Below, one piece after another: positions 38,601 through 47,537 of a stretch of DNA of 64,000 nt. This stretch comes from Moraxella catarrhalis (GTDB lineage: Bacteria > Pseudomonadota > Gammaproteobacteria > Pseudomonadales > Moraxellaceae). The stretch covers positions 248,001-312,000 of the forward strand of contig NZ_LWAH01000013.1 of the NCBI RefSeq assembly GCF_001632285.1, in the 5' to 3' direction. Each line of letters begins with the position of its first letter. Positions within the stretch are counted from its first letter, which is position 1. The notes below the pieces were generated by a model. It ran no database searches. It had not been told where the DNA came from and saw only the letters and a list, made by a program, of their open reading frames with translations. The translations under genes were made by a program, and so were the position numbers.

Positions 38601-38815
38601 ATCCCTTTCATCTGCTGCTCGATGATCTGCGTGACCGAGTTTTCAACCGTCTCAGCATCAGCACCTGGGTAGACGGCACGCACCTTTACTTGAGGCGGTG
38701 CAATTTTTGGGTATTGTTCAATCGGCAAATTATTAATTGCCAAAATACCGACCAGCATGATGAGAATTGCAATCACCCAAGCAAAAATCGGTCTATGTAT
38801 AAAAAAACGAGACAT
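35660..38815 (-). CDS. acrB: RND multidrug efflux pump AcrB (HAE1 family)
   Basis: 1051 residues, inner-membrane proton/drug antiporter. N-terminus SRFFIHRPIFAWVIAILIML, proton relay GLLVDDAIIVVENVER (Asp pair about 407-408), periplasmic porter and docking domains, and C-terminal GLSAKNAILIIEFAKE with the conserved Lys near 940. Normal length for AcrB/MexB. Lies between the adaptor and the outer-membrane channel; 13 bp from acrA. Confidence 0.97.
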   Translation of the reverse strand: MSRFFIHRPIFAWVIAILIMLVGILAINNLPIEQYPKIAPPQVKVRAVYPGADAETVENSVTQIIEQQMKGIDGLMYMSSNSSAAGSASVTLTFENGTDPDTAQVQVQNKLQSAMSSLPETVQRTGLNVEKSASDFLMVTAFVSEDGSMDQSDIADYVATSIVDPISRVEGVGGTNVFGSSYAMRIWLDPAKLRAYNLIPSDVSSAIRSQNVQVSAGQLGTLPTNTDRVVINATVSVQSYLQTPEQFEDILLKTDTAGAQVRIKDVARVELGSENYQFRAQYNGQAASGLAIMLAPGANALEVREAVGVRLDELSQNFPTGLKMVVPYDTTPFVRLSITQVVYTLLEAVVLVFLVMFLFLQNWRATIIPTLAVPVVILGTFAVLSVFGYSINILTMFAMVLAIGLLVDDAIIVVENVERILEENPSIQVMDATIQSMREISKVVIGIALILSVVFVPMIFFGGSSGVIYRQFAVTLMTSMALSAFIALVFTPALCVTILKRQAHKDINIQTGFFGWFNRFFYQTSRRYENFIGKTYASKLAYLAVYTGIVAVMALIFMRLPSSFVPEEDQGAVMTLVQLPAGSTLDKTNAVMDKLANYYHDKETDNIESVFTISGFGFMGSGQNSGMAFIKLKDWDERAGSENTAQSIARRAMVMNMMIPEASLIFPIAPPPIQGFGNTSGFDLQLKDVGGVGHEALLDARNQLMGMAMQNPAIASIRPGGQEDAPKLKVDINQAQAAAYGVPLTAINDTIAQAWGGSYVNDFIDRGRIKKVYIQGEPDSRVVPEDINRWYVRNQSGEMVSFGAFSGSQWEYGSPSLARYNGVSSMVLTGSAALGVSTGDAMEAMAQMASQLPAGIDFEWTGLSLEQQKSGGQAPILYALSILVVFLCLAALYESWSVPFAVILVIPLGVIGSLLLTKIHGLANDVYLQVALLTVIGLSAKNAILIIEFAKEIQESGQTLKASIMMAARMRLRPIIMTSLAFGVGVVPLYIATGAGSGSQNAVGTGALGGVLTSTFLGIFFIPMFYVWVRTLFPYKPKAQPVTHAKSHEHV

Positions 38816-38828
38816 GCTATACCTTTAT

Positions 38829-40250
38829 TTACTTGGTTTCGTCAGCAGCGTTCATCGCAGCTTGTTCTTCGGCGGATAAGTTGGCAACCGTCGTATCACT
38901 TTGTGGTCTTGCCATTGGAATGTTTGAGTTAACAGTACTTGGTTTAGAAGGCGGTGGCGTGCTGATATCAGCATTTGCTTCACTGCTGGCAGCTGGCAGT
39001 TCTCGCACATTAACCTCTTGGTCTGGCTTAACTTTACTGCCGCCAATAATCACAACACGATCACCAGAATTAATACCACCTGTTACAATCCAATTACCAT
39101 GATAAGTACCTGCTGTCGTTACCGTGCGAATCTCGATTTTGTTATCTGCGTTAACGATATAAACTTGGGTTTCGCCTTTTGGTGTACGCATGATCGCTGA
39201 TTGTGGCAATAAAGCTGCTTCATGCACCACACTTTGAATTAAGCGAGCATTAACAAACATACCCGGTATAAGCTTACCATCAGGATTTGGGAACACAGCG
39301 CGTAAGGTCATGTTGCCCGTGGCTGTATCCACTTGTGCATTGGCAAGCAATAATTGTCCTAAGATTGGATAAGTTTGACCATCTTCAAGCACCAGTTGAA
39401 CATCTGCACCACCTTGACCTACTTGACCAGACTCAATCTGTTCACGCAATCTTAGCATTTGGGTTGAAGACTGGCTGATGTCCACATACACTTCATCCAA
39501 CCGATTAATTGTCACCAATGGTGTTGGCTGATTGGCGGATACCAGTGCACCTGCTGTCACCGCTGAGATGCTCGTTACACCACTGATGGGTGCCTTGACA
39601 ATGGTACGACCTGCATCCAGTTGGCTTGCGTTTAGATTGGCGCGTGCACTTTGCACGGATGCTGTTGCACTGTGAATATTAGCATCTGCCTGCGCAACTG
39701 CCGCTCTGGCAGCCAAAACATTCGCTTCAGCAGTTCGCATGGCGGTTACTGCTTGGTCAAAAGCTTGACGAGAGATCGCCTCAACCTCCAATAAGCCCTC
39801 AAGTCGCATGACATCTGCCCGTGCCTGAGCCAAATTGGCTTCTTGAGCGGCTAAATTTGCTTGAGCTGATGCTCGTGTGGCCTCGGCATTACCGACAGCC
39901 GCCTCAGCGTTTTGAACCGCTGCTTCACCTGCTTGCACTTGGCTGGTATAGCTATCGACATTAATCCGATATAAAGGCTGTCCTGCCTGCACCATACTAC
40001 CTTCATAGAACAGTACTTCATCAATAATGCCCGTCACCTGCGGGCGAACCTCTGAAGTCTCAATGGCGGCAACACGCCCTGCAAAACTTTGAATCACTGG
40101 CACAGTTTCGAGCATAATGGTTTGAACATCTACCGTCGGATTTGGCATTTGTTGCTGCACGCTGGTATCGTCCTGTTGACTGCACGCCGTCAGCACGCCC
40201 ATACTGGTCATCAGCCCAATGACCAGCACTGCTGTTAGATTTAATTTCAT
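38829..40250 (-). CDS. acrA: RND efflux periplasmic adaptor AcrA
   Basis: 473 residues. Lipoprotein signal ends MGVLTACSQQ. The lipoyl/barrel-sandwich half starts at PVIQSFAGRVAAIETSEVRPQ (given in part), then come a long Ala-rich coiled-coil hairpin (about 80-205), then the beta-barrel (about 225-305). It links AcrB to the outer-membrane channel. The C-terminus past about 400 is longer than usual, rich in Pro, Ser and Ala, and probably disordered. Confidence 0.95.
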   Translation of the reverse strand: MKLNLTAVLVIGLMTSMGVLTACSQQDDTSVQQQMPNPTVDVQTIMLETVPVIQSFAGRVAAIETSEVRPQVTGIIDEVLFYEGSMVQAGQPLYRINVDSYTSQVQAGEAAVQNAEAAVGNAEATRASAQANLAAQEANLAQARADVMRLEGLLEVEAISRQAFDQAVTAMRTAEANVLAARAAVAQADANIHSATASVQSARANLNASQLDAGRTIVKAPISGVTSISAVTAGALVSANQPTPLVTINRLDEVYVDISQSSTQMLRLREQIESGQVGQGGADVQLVLEDGQTYPILGQLLLANAQVDTATGNMTLRAVFPNPDGKLIPGMFVNARLIQSVVHEAALLPQSAIMRTPKGETQVYIVNADNKIEIRTVTTAGTYHGNWIVTGGINSGDRVVIIGGSKVKPDQEVNVRELPAASSEANADISTPPPSKPSTVNSNIPMARPQSDTTVANLSAEEQAAMNAADETK

Positions 40251-40584
40251 GATAACCCACTTTAAACTTTAAAACTGAATGAATAATTTTATGGATCTGC
40301 TAACTTGGCATTGATAAACATAACTGCCATAACCGCAAAATTCTCTTAGACACAAAATCAAGCAAACCCTTAAAAACCACCCTATCTTGGCTAGGATTTT
40401 CCTAACATTTAAGGACAAATATAAAATAACCAAATTTCTTATTATAGCTGATTTTAACGCCAAAACAGTGAGATTTTTTTGAGATATTTTGGGTAAGTTG
40501 TCAAATTTGTGTCTTGCAATTGATACTTTTTTATGAGCAATGACATAGACTTGGCACATTTTTGAAAATTTTTAAAAATTTTGC
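40251..40584. promoter_or_regulatory. Upstream region of acrA
   Basis: AT-rich. A TATAAT on the minus strand (40441-40446) about 190 bp upstream of acrA is a candidate -10 box; the -35 is poor. No AcrR-type regulator gene is adjacent and no clear operator palindrome was seen. Confidence 0.35.
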
Positions 40585-40612
40585 TTGTAATTTTAAAAAT
40601 TTTTGGTAAGAT
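40585..40612 (+). promoter_or_regulatory. Promoter of the tRNA pair
   Basis: TTGTAA (40585-40590), a 16-base spacer and TAAGAT (40607-40612), 14 bp before the tRNA-Cys 5' end. Confidence 0.5.
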
Positions 40613-40626
40613 AGCATCACTTGAAT

Positions 40627-40700
40627 GGCTGGATGGCAGAGTGGTCATGCAGCGGACTGCAACTCCGTGTACGCCGGTTCGATTCCGACTCCAGCCTCCA
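40627..40700 (+). tRNA. tRNA-Cys (GCA)
   Basis: 74 bases with an encoded CCA. Acceptor GGCTGGA pairs with TCCAGCC, the anticodon loop reads CTGCAAC with anticodon GCA, and the T arm has GGTTCGATTCC. The discriminator base is T, expected for Cys. Confidence 0.95.
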
Positions 40701-40745
40701 AAGTAATTCAGCAAAGACCTAAAGCATACTTTTGCAAAATGCTTT

Positions 40746-40832
40746 GCCCGAGTGGTGAAATTGGTAGACACAAGGGATTTAAAATCCCTCGCTCTTACGA
40801 GTGTGCCGGTTCGAGTCCGGCCTCGGGCACCA
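40746..40832 (+). tRNA. tRNA-Leu (TAA)
   Basis: 87 bases with encoded CCA and a long variable arm (CGCTCTTACGAGTG). Acceptor GCCCGAG pairs with CTCGGGC; anticodon TAA lies in GGGATTTAAAATCCC; discriminator A, as in tRNA-Leu. It lies 45 bp after tRNA-Cys, in one transcript. Confidence 0.95.
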
Positions 40833-40865
40833 TCATTATCTTTGGTATTACCAAATTCAACAAAT

Positions 40866-40901
40866 AACCGCTAAATCTGATTGGGTTTTAGCGGTTTTTT
40901 T
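40866..40901 (+). terminator. Terminator after tRNA-Leu
   Basis: AACCGCTAAA pairs with TTTAGCGGTT and is followed by seven T. Confidence 0.85.
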
Positions 40902-40935
40902 GAATTGTGCAATTATTTAGGGTGATGAATGCATT

Positions 40936-41646
40936 TTAAGACCCAATCAAGCGAACCCCAACAATCATAAGCACGCCTGTCTCATTCATCAAAAAATCCA
41001 CATCCACGCCATCATAACGCAAAGCAAAAATGGTGCCCACCTCATCTTGACGGTAAGCAGGCCTTGGGTCTTGAGCGATAAGACCTTGGATAATCTGAAC
41101 ATCAGCATCCTCTAACACACCTTGCCTAATAAGCCCATCAAACACCTGTTTAGCCTTGGTATCTATGGCAGTTTTACGCATGGATGGCGTGTCTATCTGC
41201 TGACTGATGGCATCGGTGATACTATCAGAAAAAGCCAAATAAGGCTTGATATCAAAAATTGGCGTACCATCCGCCATATCTGCGCCAATGATATACAGCC
41301 TAACTTTATGATTAATCACCTCAAGACGCTCTAGACGGACTACCGACAACCCCAAAGGTGAAGGTCGATACATGCTGCGGGTTGCAAAGACGCCCATTTT
41401 AGCATTACCGCCAAATCTTGGTGGCCTCACTTGTGGACGAAAGTTAGCTTGGGGTCGATTATGATGAAACTGCCAAATAATCCACAAGTGGCTATAATTT
41501 TCAATGCCCTCAAAAGCAGCCACATTATCATAAGGTGGCACAAATTCAATATGACTGGATACTTGAACAAGATTGGGCTGTCTTGGTATGCCAAATTTTT
41601 GCGTTAGGGGTGAATGATGGTAACCAATAATGGGAAAAGTTATCAT
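40936..41646 (-). CDS. trmO: tRNA N6-methyltransferase TrmO (TsaA)
   Basis: 236 residues from the second Met (41646). TrmO methylates t6A37 in tRNA-Thr. Signatures: IIGYHHSPLTQKFGIPRQP at the start, FEGIENYSHLWIIWQFH, RPPRFGGNAKMGVFATRSMYRPSPLGLS (given only as landmark, about 92-118) and RRDEVG-like PRPAYRQDE in the C-terminal part. A C-terminal substrate domain as in E. coli is present. A terminator for the tRNAs lies between. Confidence 0.93.
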   Translation of the reverse strand: MITFPIIGYHHSPLTQKFGIPRQPNLVQVSSHIEFVPPYDNVAAFEGIENYSHLWIIWQFHHNRPQANFRPQVRPPRFGGNAKMGVFATRSMYRPSPLGLSVVRLERLEVINHKVRLYIIGADMADGTPIFDIKPYLAFSDSITDAISQQIDTPSMRKTAIDTKAKQVFDGLIRQGVLEDADVQIIQGLIAQDPRPAYRQDEVGTIFALRYDGVDVDFLMNETGVLMIVGVRLIGS

Positions 41647-41845
41647 AGTCATAGAGAATTTTTCTTATTTGTGCTAAAATTTTTTCGTTTATGTAAAACT
41701 GGTTTATGCTAAAATAAAGGCTGCTTATTCCAAAATTACCCTAAAACAACTGGGTAAAATTCATTATCATACAAAAAATAATTATCCCATCGGCTGCTGT
41801 AATCATCTGCCGATACCAAAACATCATCACAATCAGAGAAATTTT

Positions 41846-42619
41846 ATGTCAAAGTTTATCACAGAAACCGTCACTTATGTACATCATTGGAATGACAGTT
41901 TATTTACCATCAAGACCACCCGTGGCGATAGCTTGCGTTTTCGTAATGGTGAATTTGCCATGATTGGTATCATGGTTGATGGCAAACCCTTGGCGCGTGC
42001 TTACTCGATTGCCAGCCCAAACTGGGCAGAGGAGCTTGAATTTTTTTCAATTAAAGTGCCCGATGGTCCGCTGACTTCTCGCCTGCAACACATTCAAGTT
42101 GGTGATGAATTATTAATCAGTAAAAAACCGACTGGTACTTTGGTGCTTGATGACTTATTACCTGGTAAACATTTGTATATGCTTGCCACAGGCACAGGAC
42201 TTGCACCATTTTTATCATTGTGCCGTGACCCTGAGGTATATGAGCGTTTTGAAAAGGTGATTTTGGTACATGGCGTGCGTCATGTCAATGATTTGGCTTA
42301 TCGTGATTTTTTTGAAAATCAGCTACCAAATGATGAGATTTTTGGCGAATGGATTCGTGAAAAATTCATCTACTACCCTACCGTCACTCGTGATGAATTT
42401 CATCATACTGGTCGTGTCACTGATTTGATAAAATCAGGCAAACTGTTTGATGACATTGGTTTACCAGTGATGAATAAAGACGATGACCGTGTGATGATTT
42501 GTGGCAGTATGGCGATGAATGCCGATACTGCTGCCATCTTAGATGAGCTTGGTCTGACGGTGTCGCCCCGTATGGGTGAGCCTGCCGATTATGTCGTTGA
42601 ACGCGCGTTTGTTGGTTAA
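41846..42619 (+). CDS. fpr: Ferredoxin/flavodoxin-NADP+ reductase
   Basis: 257 residues. FAD site RAYSIASPNW (about 52-61) and NADPH site MLATGTGLAPFLSLCRDPEVY (around 112-130; quoted span kept short: ATGTGLAPF). The C-terminus ends VVERAFVG, the typical bacterial class I Fpr ending in a small residue. It passes electrons between NADPH and ferredoxins, two of which (fdxA, yfhL) are in this window. Confidence 0.95.
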   Translation: MSKFITETVTYVHHWNDSLFTIKTTRGDSLRFRNGEFAMIGIMVDGKPLARAYSIASPNWAEELEFFSIKVPDGPLTSRLQHIQVGDELLISKKPTGTLVLDDLLPGKHLYMLATGTGLAPFLSLCRDPEVYERFEKVILVHGVRHVNDLAYRDFFENQLPNDEIFGEWIREKFIYYPTVTRDEFHHTGRVTDLIKSGKLFDDIGLPVMNKDDDRVMICGSMAMNADTAAILDELGLTVSPRMGEPADYVVERAFVG

Positions 42620-42632
42620 TTAACTTTCATCA

Positions 42633-42663
42633 AAAAAGCCAAATCCCAAGGATTTGGCTTTTT
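42633..42663. terminator. Bidirectional terminator fpr / HIT gene
   Basis: AAAAAGCCAAATC / GATTTGGCTTTTT, 13-bp stem and 5-base loop between convergent genes. Confidence 0.88.
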
Positions 42664-42668
42664 ATTTT

Positions 42669-43103
42669 TTAATTAATTGCCTCGGATAATTGTGCAGCTA
42701 ATTGTGCCAACTCATCTGGATTGGCAGATACCGATTCATGTTTGGCTTCATGTTTGGCAATGTCACTAAAGTGTGCTGGCACAAGATGCATATGATAATG
42801 CAGCACTGACTGACCTGCTTCGGGGTGATTTATCTGCACTTGAGTGATGCCTTGTGTTTGTAGAACTTGCCTTTGCGCTTTCATGACTTTTTGAGCGGTG
42901 GCAATGACCGCTTGAGCATATTGTAATGGCAAATCCGACAACTCAACTGCTGGATACTTTGGAATGACCAACACATGCCCAACAGCCACTGGCATGATAT
43001 CCATGAATGCCAAAGTCTGATCATCTTCATAGACCCGATGGCAAGGCAACTCGCCCCTTAAAATCTTAGCAAAAATATTACTATCGTCATAATGCGTTGT
43101 CAT
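42669..43103 (-). CDS. HIT-family nucleotide hydrolase/transferase
   Basis: 144 residues from the ATG at 43103, chosen for the AGGAGG seven bases upstream; a longer frame reaches 43133. HIT motif VLHYHMHLVP (HxHxH) with the catalytic middle His, and the N-terminal IFAKILRGELPCHRVYEDD. HIT proteins hydrolyse AMP-NH2, dinucleoside polyphosphates or similar compounds; the exact substrate is unknown. Confidence 0.92.
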   Translation of the reverse strand: MTTHYDDSNIFAKILRGELPCHRVYEDDQTLAFMDIMPVAVGHVLVIPKYPAVELSDLPLQYAQAVIATAQKVMKAQRQVLQTQGITQVQINHPEAGQSVLHYHMHLVPAHFSDIAKHEAKHESVSANPDELAQLAAQLSEAIN

Positions 43104-43219
43104 AATATCCTCCTGAGTTAGTGATATGGTCACCTTATTTTAGCACAGCTTGGCTGGTATTTGCTCGGATTTTGTCGTAAATTTATGCTATAGTATGGGT
43201 TTTAAGATGATGCACTAAG

Positions 43220-43870
43220 ATGAACAAGACCGATAAAACTTTAATTTTACTACAAAATATTTTTAATGATACAGGTTTTACCTTTCGTATCCATAATGTT
43301 AAACTGGCTCAGTTAACCATTGATTTTGATTTACCGCAAATGTTTTTAGCACATTATGACCAATTGGCTGATGAGTTAAAAGCACGCATACCTCTCACCC
43401 CCCAGCTTTTAAAGCACATGAATACACCGATGACCGCCGATGAAGCAGAAAAATTGCTTGGGCTGCCACATGCAAGCATCGCCAAAGCTTGGCATATCAA
43501 ACTAAAAGGTACGGCAGTGATTGCATGTGATGCATTATCGTTGGCAATTCATACTCACTTTACCAATACTGCCAAACCCGCCCAAGTTGCCTATGGTGAT
43601 AAACAAACACTCATCCATCAAGAAGCGGCCCGCTGGCAGATGACAGGTAATGTGAATGTCTTATTTAAACATACAAATTACGATTTGGTGAGCATTGATT
43701 TGGAAGATAACATACTGACAATGCATGCACAAGGCGGTTATATACGCCTACCAAATAGCCATTCATTAGCCACAACCCATGCAATCAATACCCTAAAGCA
43801 TACCAATCTTGATGCCATTGGTTATTTAAATGATGCAATCATCGAAACCATCACCGCAGCCCAACGATAA
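43220..43870 (+). CDS. Unrecognised 216-residue protein
   Basis: No signal peptide or membrane helix. The N-terminal third is mixed and moderately acidic; residues about 70-110 (MTADEAEKLLGLPHASIAKAW) look like a helical element; the last third has beta-like segments (YDLVSIDLEDNILTMHAQGG). Codon use resembles the neighbours and the frame is uninterrupted, so it is probably real. The short upstream space and ATG after AAGATGATGC do not give a strong ribosome site. It does not fit any family I can name with confidence. Confidence 0.7.
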   Translation: MNKTDKTLILLQNIFNDTGFTFRIHNVKLAQLTIDFDLPQMFLAHYDQLADELKARIPLTPQLLKHMNTPMTADEAEKLLGLPHASIAKAWHIKLKGTAVIACDALSLAIHTHFTNTAKPAQVAYGDKQTLIHQEAARWQMTGNVNVLFKHTNYDLVSIDLEDNILTMHAQGGYIRLPNSHSLATTHAINTLKHTNLDAIGYLNDAIIETITAAQR

Positions 43871-43941
43871 GCCATTTTTATAAGCCCTAGCTGACAATGA
43901 ATTTTTAATAACCAGCATAGATATGCCTAATTATTCATTGA

Positions 43942-45189
43942 TTATTCTGAGAGATTATCTTTGATTTGAGCGGCTTTGGCTTGTCTTTTTTGACGCATTA
44001 ACTGTAAGCGACGCTTAAGCGATGGGTTTTCTTCAATAGATTGCTTTTTTTGATAAGCTTCCCAATCACCAAAGGGGTCAGCCTGCATTTGGCTTTCATT
44101 TTGATCCAAAATACGCACTGCATAATCGCCTAAAGTAAATTTAATGTACAACACCTGAACCCAAACAATTACCATAACCATCAATGGTGTTGCCAAAGCA
44201 ATGCCCAAAATGCCTGTGATTGAACCCATAATAACCTGAGATAACAGCAATGCCACTGGTGGCAAATCTACCATACGATTTTGGACAATCGGTGAGATGA
44301 CATAGCTTTCAAGCTGCTGCACCACAACAATCATCAATGCCACCCATAACAACATTTTTGGTGAGACAATTAAAGTTAATAATAAAATCGGTATGGCTGA
44401 TAACCAAGGGCCCAAAACAGGCACAAAGTCCAGTAAAAAGGCAATAAATCCCAAGGCTAAGGCAAAAGGAATGCCCATCAACCAAAGTGCTATCCCTGTG
44501 GCAATGCCAACAAACGCCATCACAACCAGCTGCCCTAATAACCACTGCTGCATAGAACGATAGCTACGGTCTAACAAATATTCTGCCTTATCTCGGCTGT
44601 CTTTTGGTACCATCGCCACAAAGCTTCGGCGATAAACAGATGGAGAAATTGCCAAAAATAGTCCAATAATTGTAATTACGACCAAAGTTCCCATACCGCT
44701 GACCATACCGCCCAAATAAGTTGGTAGATACGCCATCGCACCATCACTAAACCGTGTCAAAAATTGCTGCGGATTATCTCTTAGCTCTCTTGCCCATTCC
44801 AAGCCTGCCAGCCATTCATAAACAGCAGGATGGGTTTGTAAATACTGGGTTAAATATTGGTTCATATATTCAAATGCTTGTGGCACCAATAATTTTAAGT
44901 TTTCTAGTTGAAGTGCCAACTCATGCCCAAACAGTGCCGCCAAGGTGGACAAAACCCCCACAAGCCCCATCAAAACCATTGTTAATAAAATACCATGTGG
45001 TAGTTTTTTGAGATATTGACCAACCCAAGGTATCAAAGTTAGATATTCAACCAAACTTAACAGCCAAACCGCCATTAAAATTGAAGCAAAAACAATCAGC
45101 CAAACATGTATTAAATAATAAAAACTCAGTAGCATCAAGACGACCGCTACCGTCATAAAAATAAACGACTTTTGTTCTTGTGTATTCAT
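43942..45189 (-). CDS. AI-2E family transporter
   Basis: 415 residues, about seven or eight membrane segments. LWLMGIPFALALGFIAFLLDFVPVLGPW (about 234-261, in part: FLLDFVPVLGP) and LESYVISPIVQNRMVDLPP are the family markers. Members include the TqsA exporter of autoinducer-2 and Na+/H+ antiporters, so the substrate is uncertain. The basic C-terminal tail (about 385-415, Arg/Lys/Gln-rich) is cytoplasmic. A terminator of the upstream BCCT gene separates them. Confidence 0.9.
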   Translation of the reverse strand: MNTQEQKSFIFMTVAVVLMLLSFYYLIHVWLIVFASILMAVWLLSLVEYLTLIPWVGQYLKKLPHGILLTMVLMGLVGVLSTLAALFGHELALQLENLKLLVPQAFEYMNQYLTQYLQTHPAVYEWLAGLEWARELRDNPQQFLTRFSDGAMAYLPTYLGGMVSGMGTLVVITIIGLFLAISPSVYRRSFVAMVPKDSRDKAEYLLDRSYRSMQQWLLGQLVVMAFVGIATGIALWLMGIPFALALGFIAFLLDFVPVLGPWLSAIPILLLTLIVSPKMLLWVALMIVVVQQLESYVISPIVQNRMVDLPPVALLLSQVIMGSITGILGIALATPLMVMVIVWVQVLYIKFTLGDYAVRILDQNESQMQADPFGDWEAYQKKQSIEENPSLKRRLQLMRQKRQAKAAQIKDNLSE

Positions 45190-45271
45190 AGATTTGCCAT
45201 TAGACTTTATTTACTAAAGTTTTATTCATCTTTAAAATTGTGTTTATCATATCATCATTCATCAACATAAA

Positions 45272-45305
45272 AAAGGCGGCTTGATGTCTTTATCAAGCCG
45301 CCTTT
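45272..45305 (-). terminator. Terminator of the BCCT transporter gene
   Basis: AAAGGCGGCTTGAT (45272-45285) with its complement at 45292-45305; an A run at 45268-45274 gives the U tract on the minus strand. Confidence 0.85.
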
Positions 45306-45325
45306 ATCAATGACTGTTATAGTGA

Positions 45326-47026
45326 TTATGATTGAGTTGATTGGTCTGATTTAGGCAAGGGTAACGGCCCTTTTAAAAGATACTCATCGATCATTTCATT
45401 TTGAGAATTATGCTCAGCGGATTCTTCGGTGATGTACCACTGGCTATTGCGGTACAGCGTCAAGCGATCACGACCCAAACCACGCCACAGACAATACATC
45501 ATCACAAAAACCACAATCGCAAACGGCAATCCTGCCACAATCGCCGCCGCCTGCAATACACCAAGTCCACCAGCTGCCAATAAAACCGCTGCAATAATAC
45601 CTTCAGAGGTTACCCAAAATAACCTTTGAATTTTTGGTGGATCTGTTTCACCGCCAGCCGTCAACATATCCACCACCAAGCTTGCACTGTCTGCTGATGT
45701 GACAAACCATAACACAATCATAATCATAATCACAACCATCAAGCCTTTGGTGAATGGGTAATGTTCAATGAATCTAAAAATAGCACTGCCGTAATCAGCT
45801 TGAACCGCTTCAACAAAACCATACGACCCAAGCATCTCCATATGAACCGCTACGCCGCCAAAAGTTGTAAACCATAAAAATAAAAGTAGCATCGGCACAA
45901 ACAGCACCCCAAATAAAAACTCACGAATGGTACGACCTCGAGAAATGCGCGCAATAAAAATCCCCACAAATGGCGACCAACTTACCCACCATGCCCAATA
46001 AAAGATGGTCCAAGATGATTGCCAATCTGTATCAACATAAGCTTCATTCCAAAGCCCAAGCGTAATCAGATTGCCTGCATAGTTGCCAATATTTTCAATA
46101 AAGCTGTCAAAAATAAACCGTGTTGGACCTGCCAAAATCATAAAAGCAAGCATCGCCAAGGTAGCTAAGATGGTAATATCACTTAAGCGTTTTACGCCCT
46201 TATCAAGCCCCGCCATCACCGACAGTGCCGCACATACCGTAATCCCAGCGATTAATCCTAGTTTTAGTGTTAAACTTGGTGTCACGCCCCATAGTTGCGC
46301 CAATCCTGTCTCAAGCTGCATTACGCCAAGACCCAAAGAGGTCACCACACCAAACATCGTGCCAAATACCGCCAAGATATCAACCGTATGACCCCAGCCA
46401 CCATAAATGCGTTTACCAATCAATGGAAATAATACCGAACGCACAGACAGCGGCAATCCTCGGCGATAGTGAAAATATGCCAAAGATAATGCAACCACCG
46501 CATACACTGCCCACGCATGTAGCCCCCAATGCAAAAATGAAATTTGCATCGCTTCAACGGCTGCATTAACCGTCTCAGGTTCGGCTCTAGGCGGTGCGGC
46601 AAAGTGATATAAAGGCTCAGCAGTACCCCAATATAAAAGCCCAATGCCAATACCTGCTGAAAATAGCATGCCAATCCATGAACCAAAACTGTACGCTGGC
46701 ACTTCGGTTTGATGCCCGAGCCGAATATCACCATAGCGACTTAATGCCAAATATACACAAAATGCCAAAGCAAGATTCATCAAAATCACCAGCCCAAAAC
46801 CAAAATTTTGGCTGATAAATTGCTGCATTTGTCCAAATACTTGCCCTGCTTGTTCACTAAATATCGCACCATACAGCATAAATGCTATGACCAAAAAAGC
46901 AGAAACGGCAAAGACAGGGACGCTAACCTTTGGAAAAACACCAAACCGACTTATCTTAACGCCTTGATTCATAATTTGTATGTCTTTATGATTTTTTTGA
47001 TGAGAAGGTGGTTGTGATGCACTCAT
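45326..47026 (-). CDS. BCCT-family choline/glycine betaine transporter
   Basis: 566 residues, twelve membrane helices. GIGLLYWGTAEPLYHF (about 127-142) and WAWWVSWSPFVGIFIARISR (about 353-372) are BCCT signatures, the latter including the Trp-rich betaine/choline box. Imports osmoprotectants such as choline or betaine. A GAGGGG ribosome site lies close to the ATG. No betAB genes are nearby, so use as an osmolyte is more likely than oxidation. Confidence 0.94.
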   Translation of the reverse strand: MSASQPPSHQKNHKDIQIMNQGVKISRFGVFPKVSVPVFAVSAFLVIAFMLYGAIFSEQAGQVFGQMQQFISQNFGFGLVILMNLALAFCVYLALSRYGDIRLGHQTEVPAYSFGSWIGMLFSAGIGIGLLYWGTAEPLYHFAAPPRAEPETVNAAVEAMQISFLHWGLHAWAVYAVVALSLAYFHYRRGLPLSVRSVLFPLIGKRIYGGWGHTVDILAVFGTMFGVVTSLGLGVMQLETGLAQLWGVTPSLTLKLGLIAGITVCAALSVMAGLDKGVKRLSDITILATLAMLAFMILAGPTRFIFDSFIENIGNYAGNLITLGLWNEAYVDTDWQSSWTIFYWAWWVSWSPFVGIFIARISRGRTIREFLFGVLFVPMLLLFLWFTTFGGVAVHMEMLGSYGFVEAVQADYGSAIFRFIEHYPFTKGLMVVIMIMIVLWFVTSADSASLVVDMLTAGGETDPPKIQRLFWVTSEGIIAAVLLAAGGLGVLQAAAIVAGLPFAIVVFVMMYCLWRGLGRDRLTLYRNSQWYITEESAEHNSQNEMIDEYLLKGPLPLPKSDQSTQS

Positions 47027-47298
47027 AAGCCCCTCAATTTTTATAAAATTTTAATTAATTTATTAAATTAATTTAATTAATATACTGTGATTATTCAGTT
47101 TAATAAAATGTATCAATGATAAATCATTGATATTTTGGGACATAAGCCTAACAAGAATACCGTTTTATTGCAAATTTTGTGAGATATTATTACCCAAATT
47201 TATTACCTAATTTTGAGCAAATCCTTACCAAATAAAATCAATAAAATTTTGTTTTTATAACAATTTTTTAAGTTGGGCGTGTGTATTCGGTTTACATG
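47027..47298. other. AT-rich intergenic region between BCCT gene and ilvD
   Basis: Contains a run of TTAATTAA/TTTAAT motifs at 47044-47085, nearly self-complementary, just upstream of the BCCT gene. It may be promoter or operator DNA, but no clear regulator site can be named. Confidence 0.35.
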
Positions 47299-47326
47299 TT
47301 TGGCTTTTGTAATTTTATGATATAAT
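47299..47326 (+). promoter_or_regulatory. Candidate ilvD promoter
   Basis: TTTGGC (47299-47304), a 16- to 17-base spacer and TATAAT (47321-47326). It gives a leader of about 205 bases before ilvD. No T-box or obvious leucine/valine-rich leader peptide was found in it. Confidence 0.45.
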
Positions 47327-47537
47327 CTCATAAATATCATTTGATAAATCAGCCAAAAAAGCAAGGCAAAGTGAATAAGCTGCTATTAATAACTAATAGT
47401 TATGTTTATTACAAAAAGTCAAACAACTTTTTGGTGTCAAACAATGCTAAAATAGCAAAAATTAGCCAAATTATGGGCTGCATAAAAGGTCAACGCTGAC
47501 AATCAAGCAACCCAAAGCCATCAAATAAGGAATATGT

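Noticed and set aside
47044-47085. Operator palindrome before the BCCT gene
   Set aside because: The near-symmetry comes from runs of TTAATTAA in very AT-rich DNA and cannot be told from chance.
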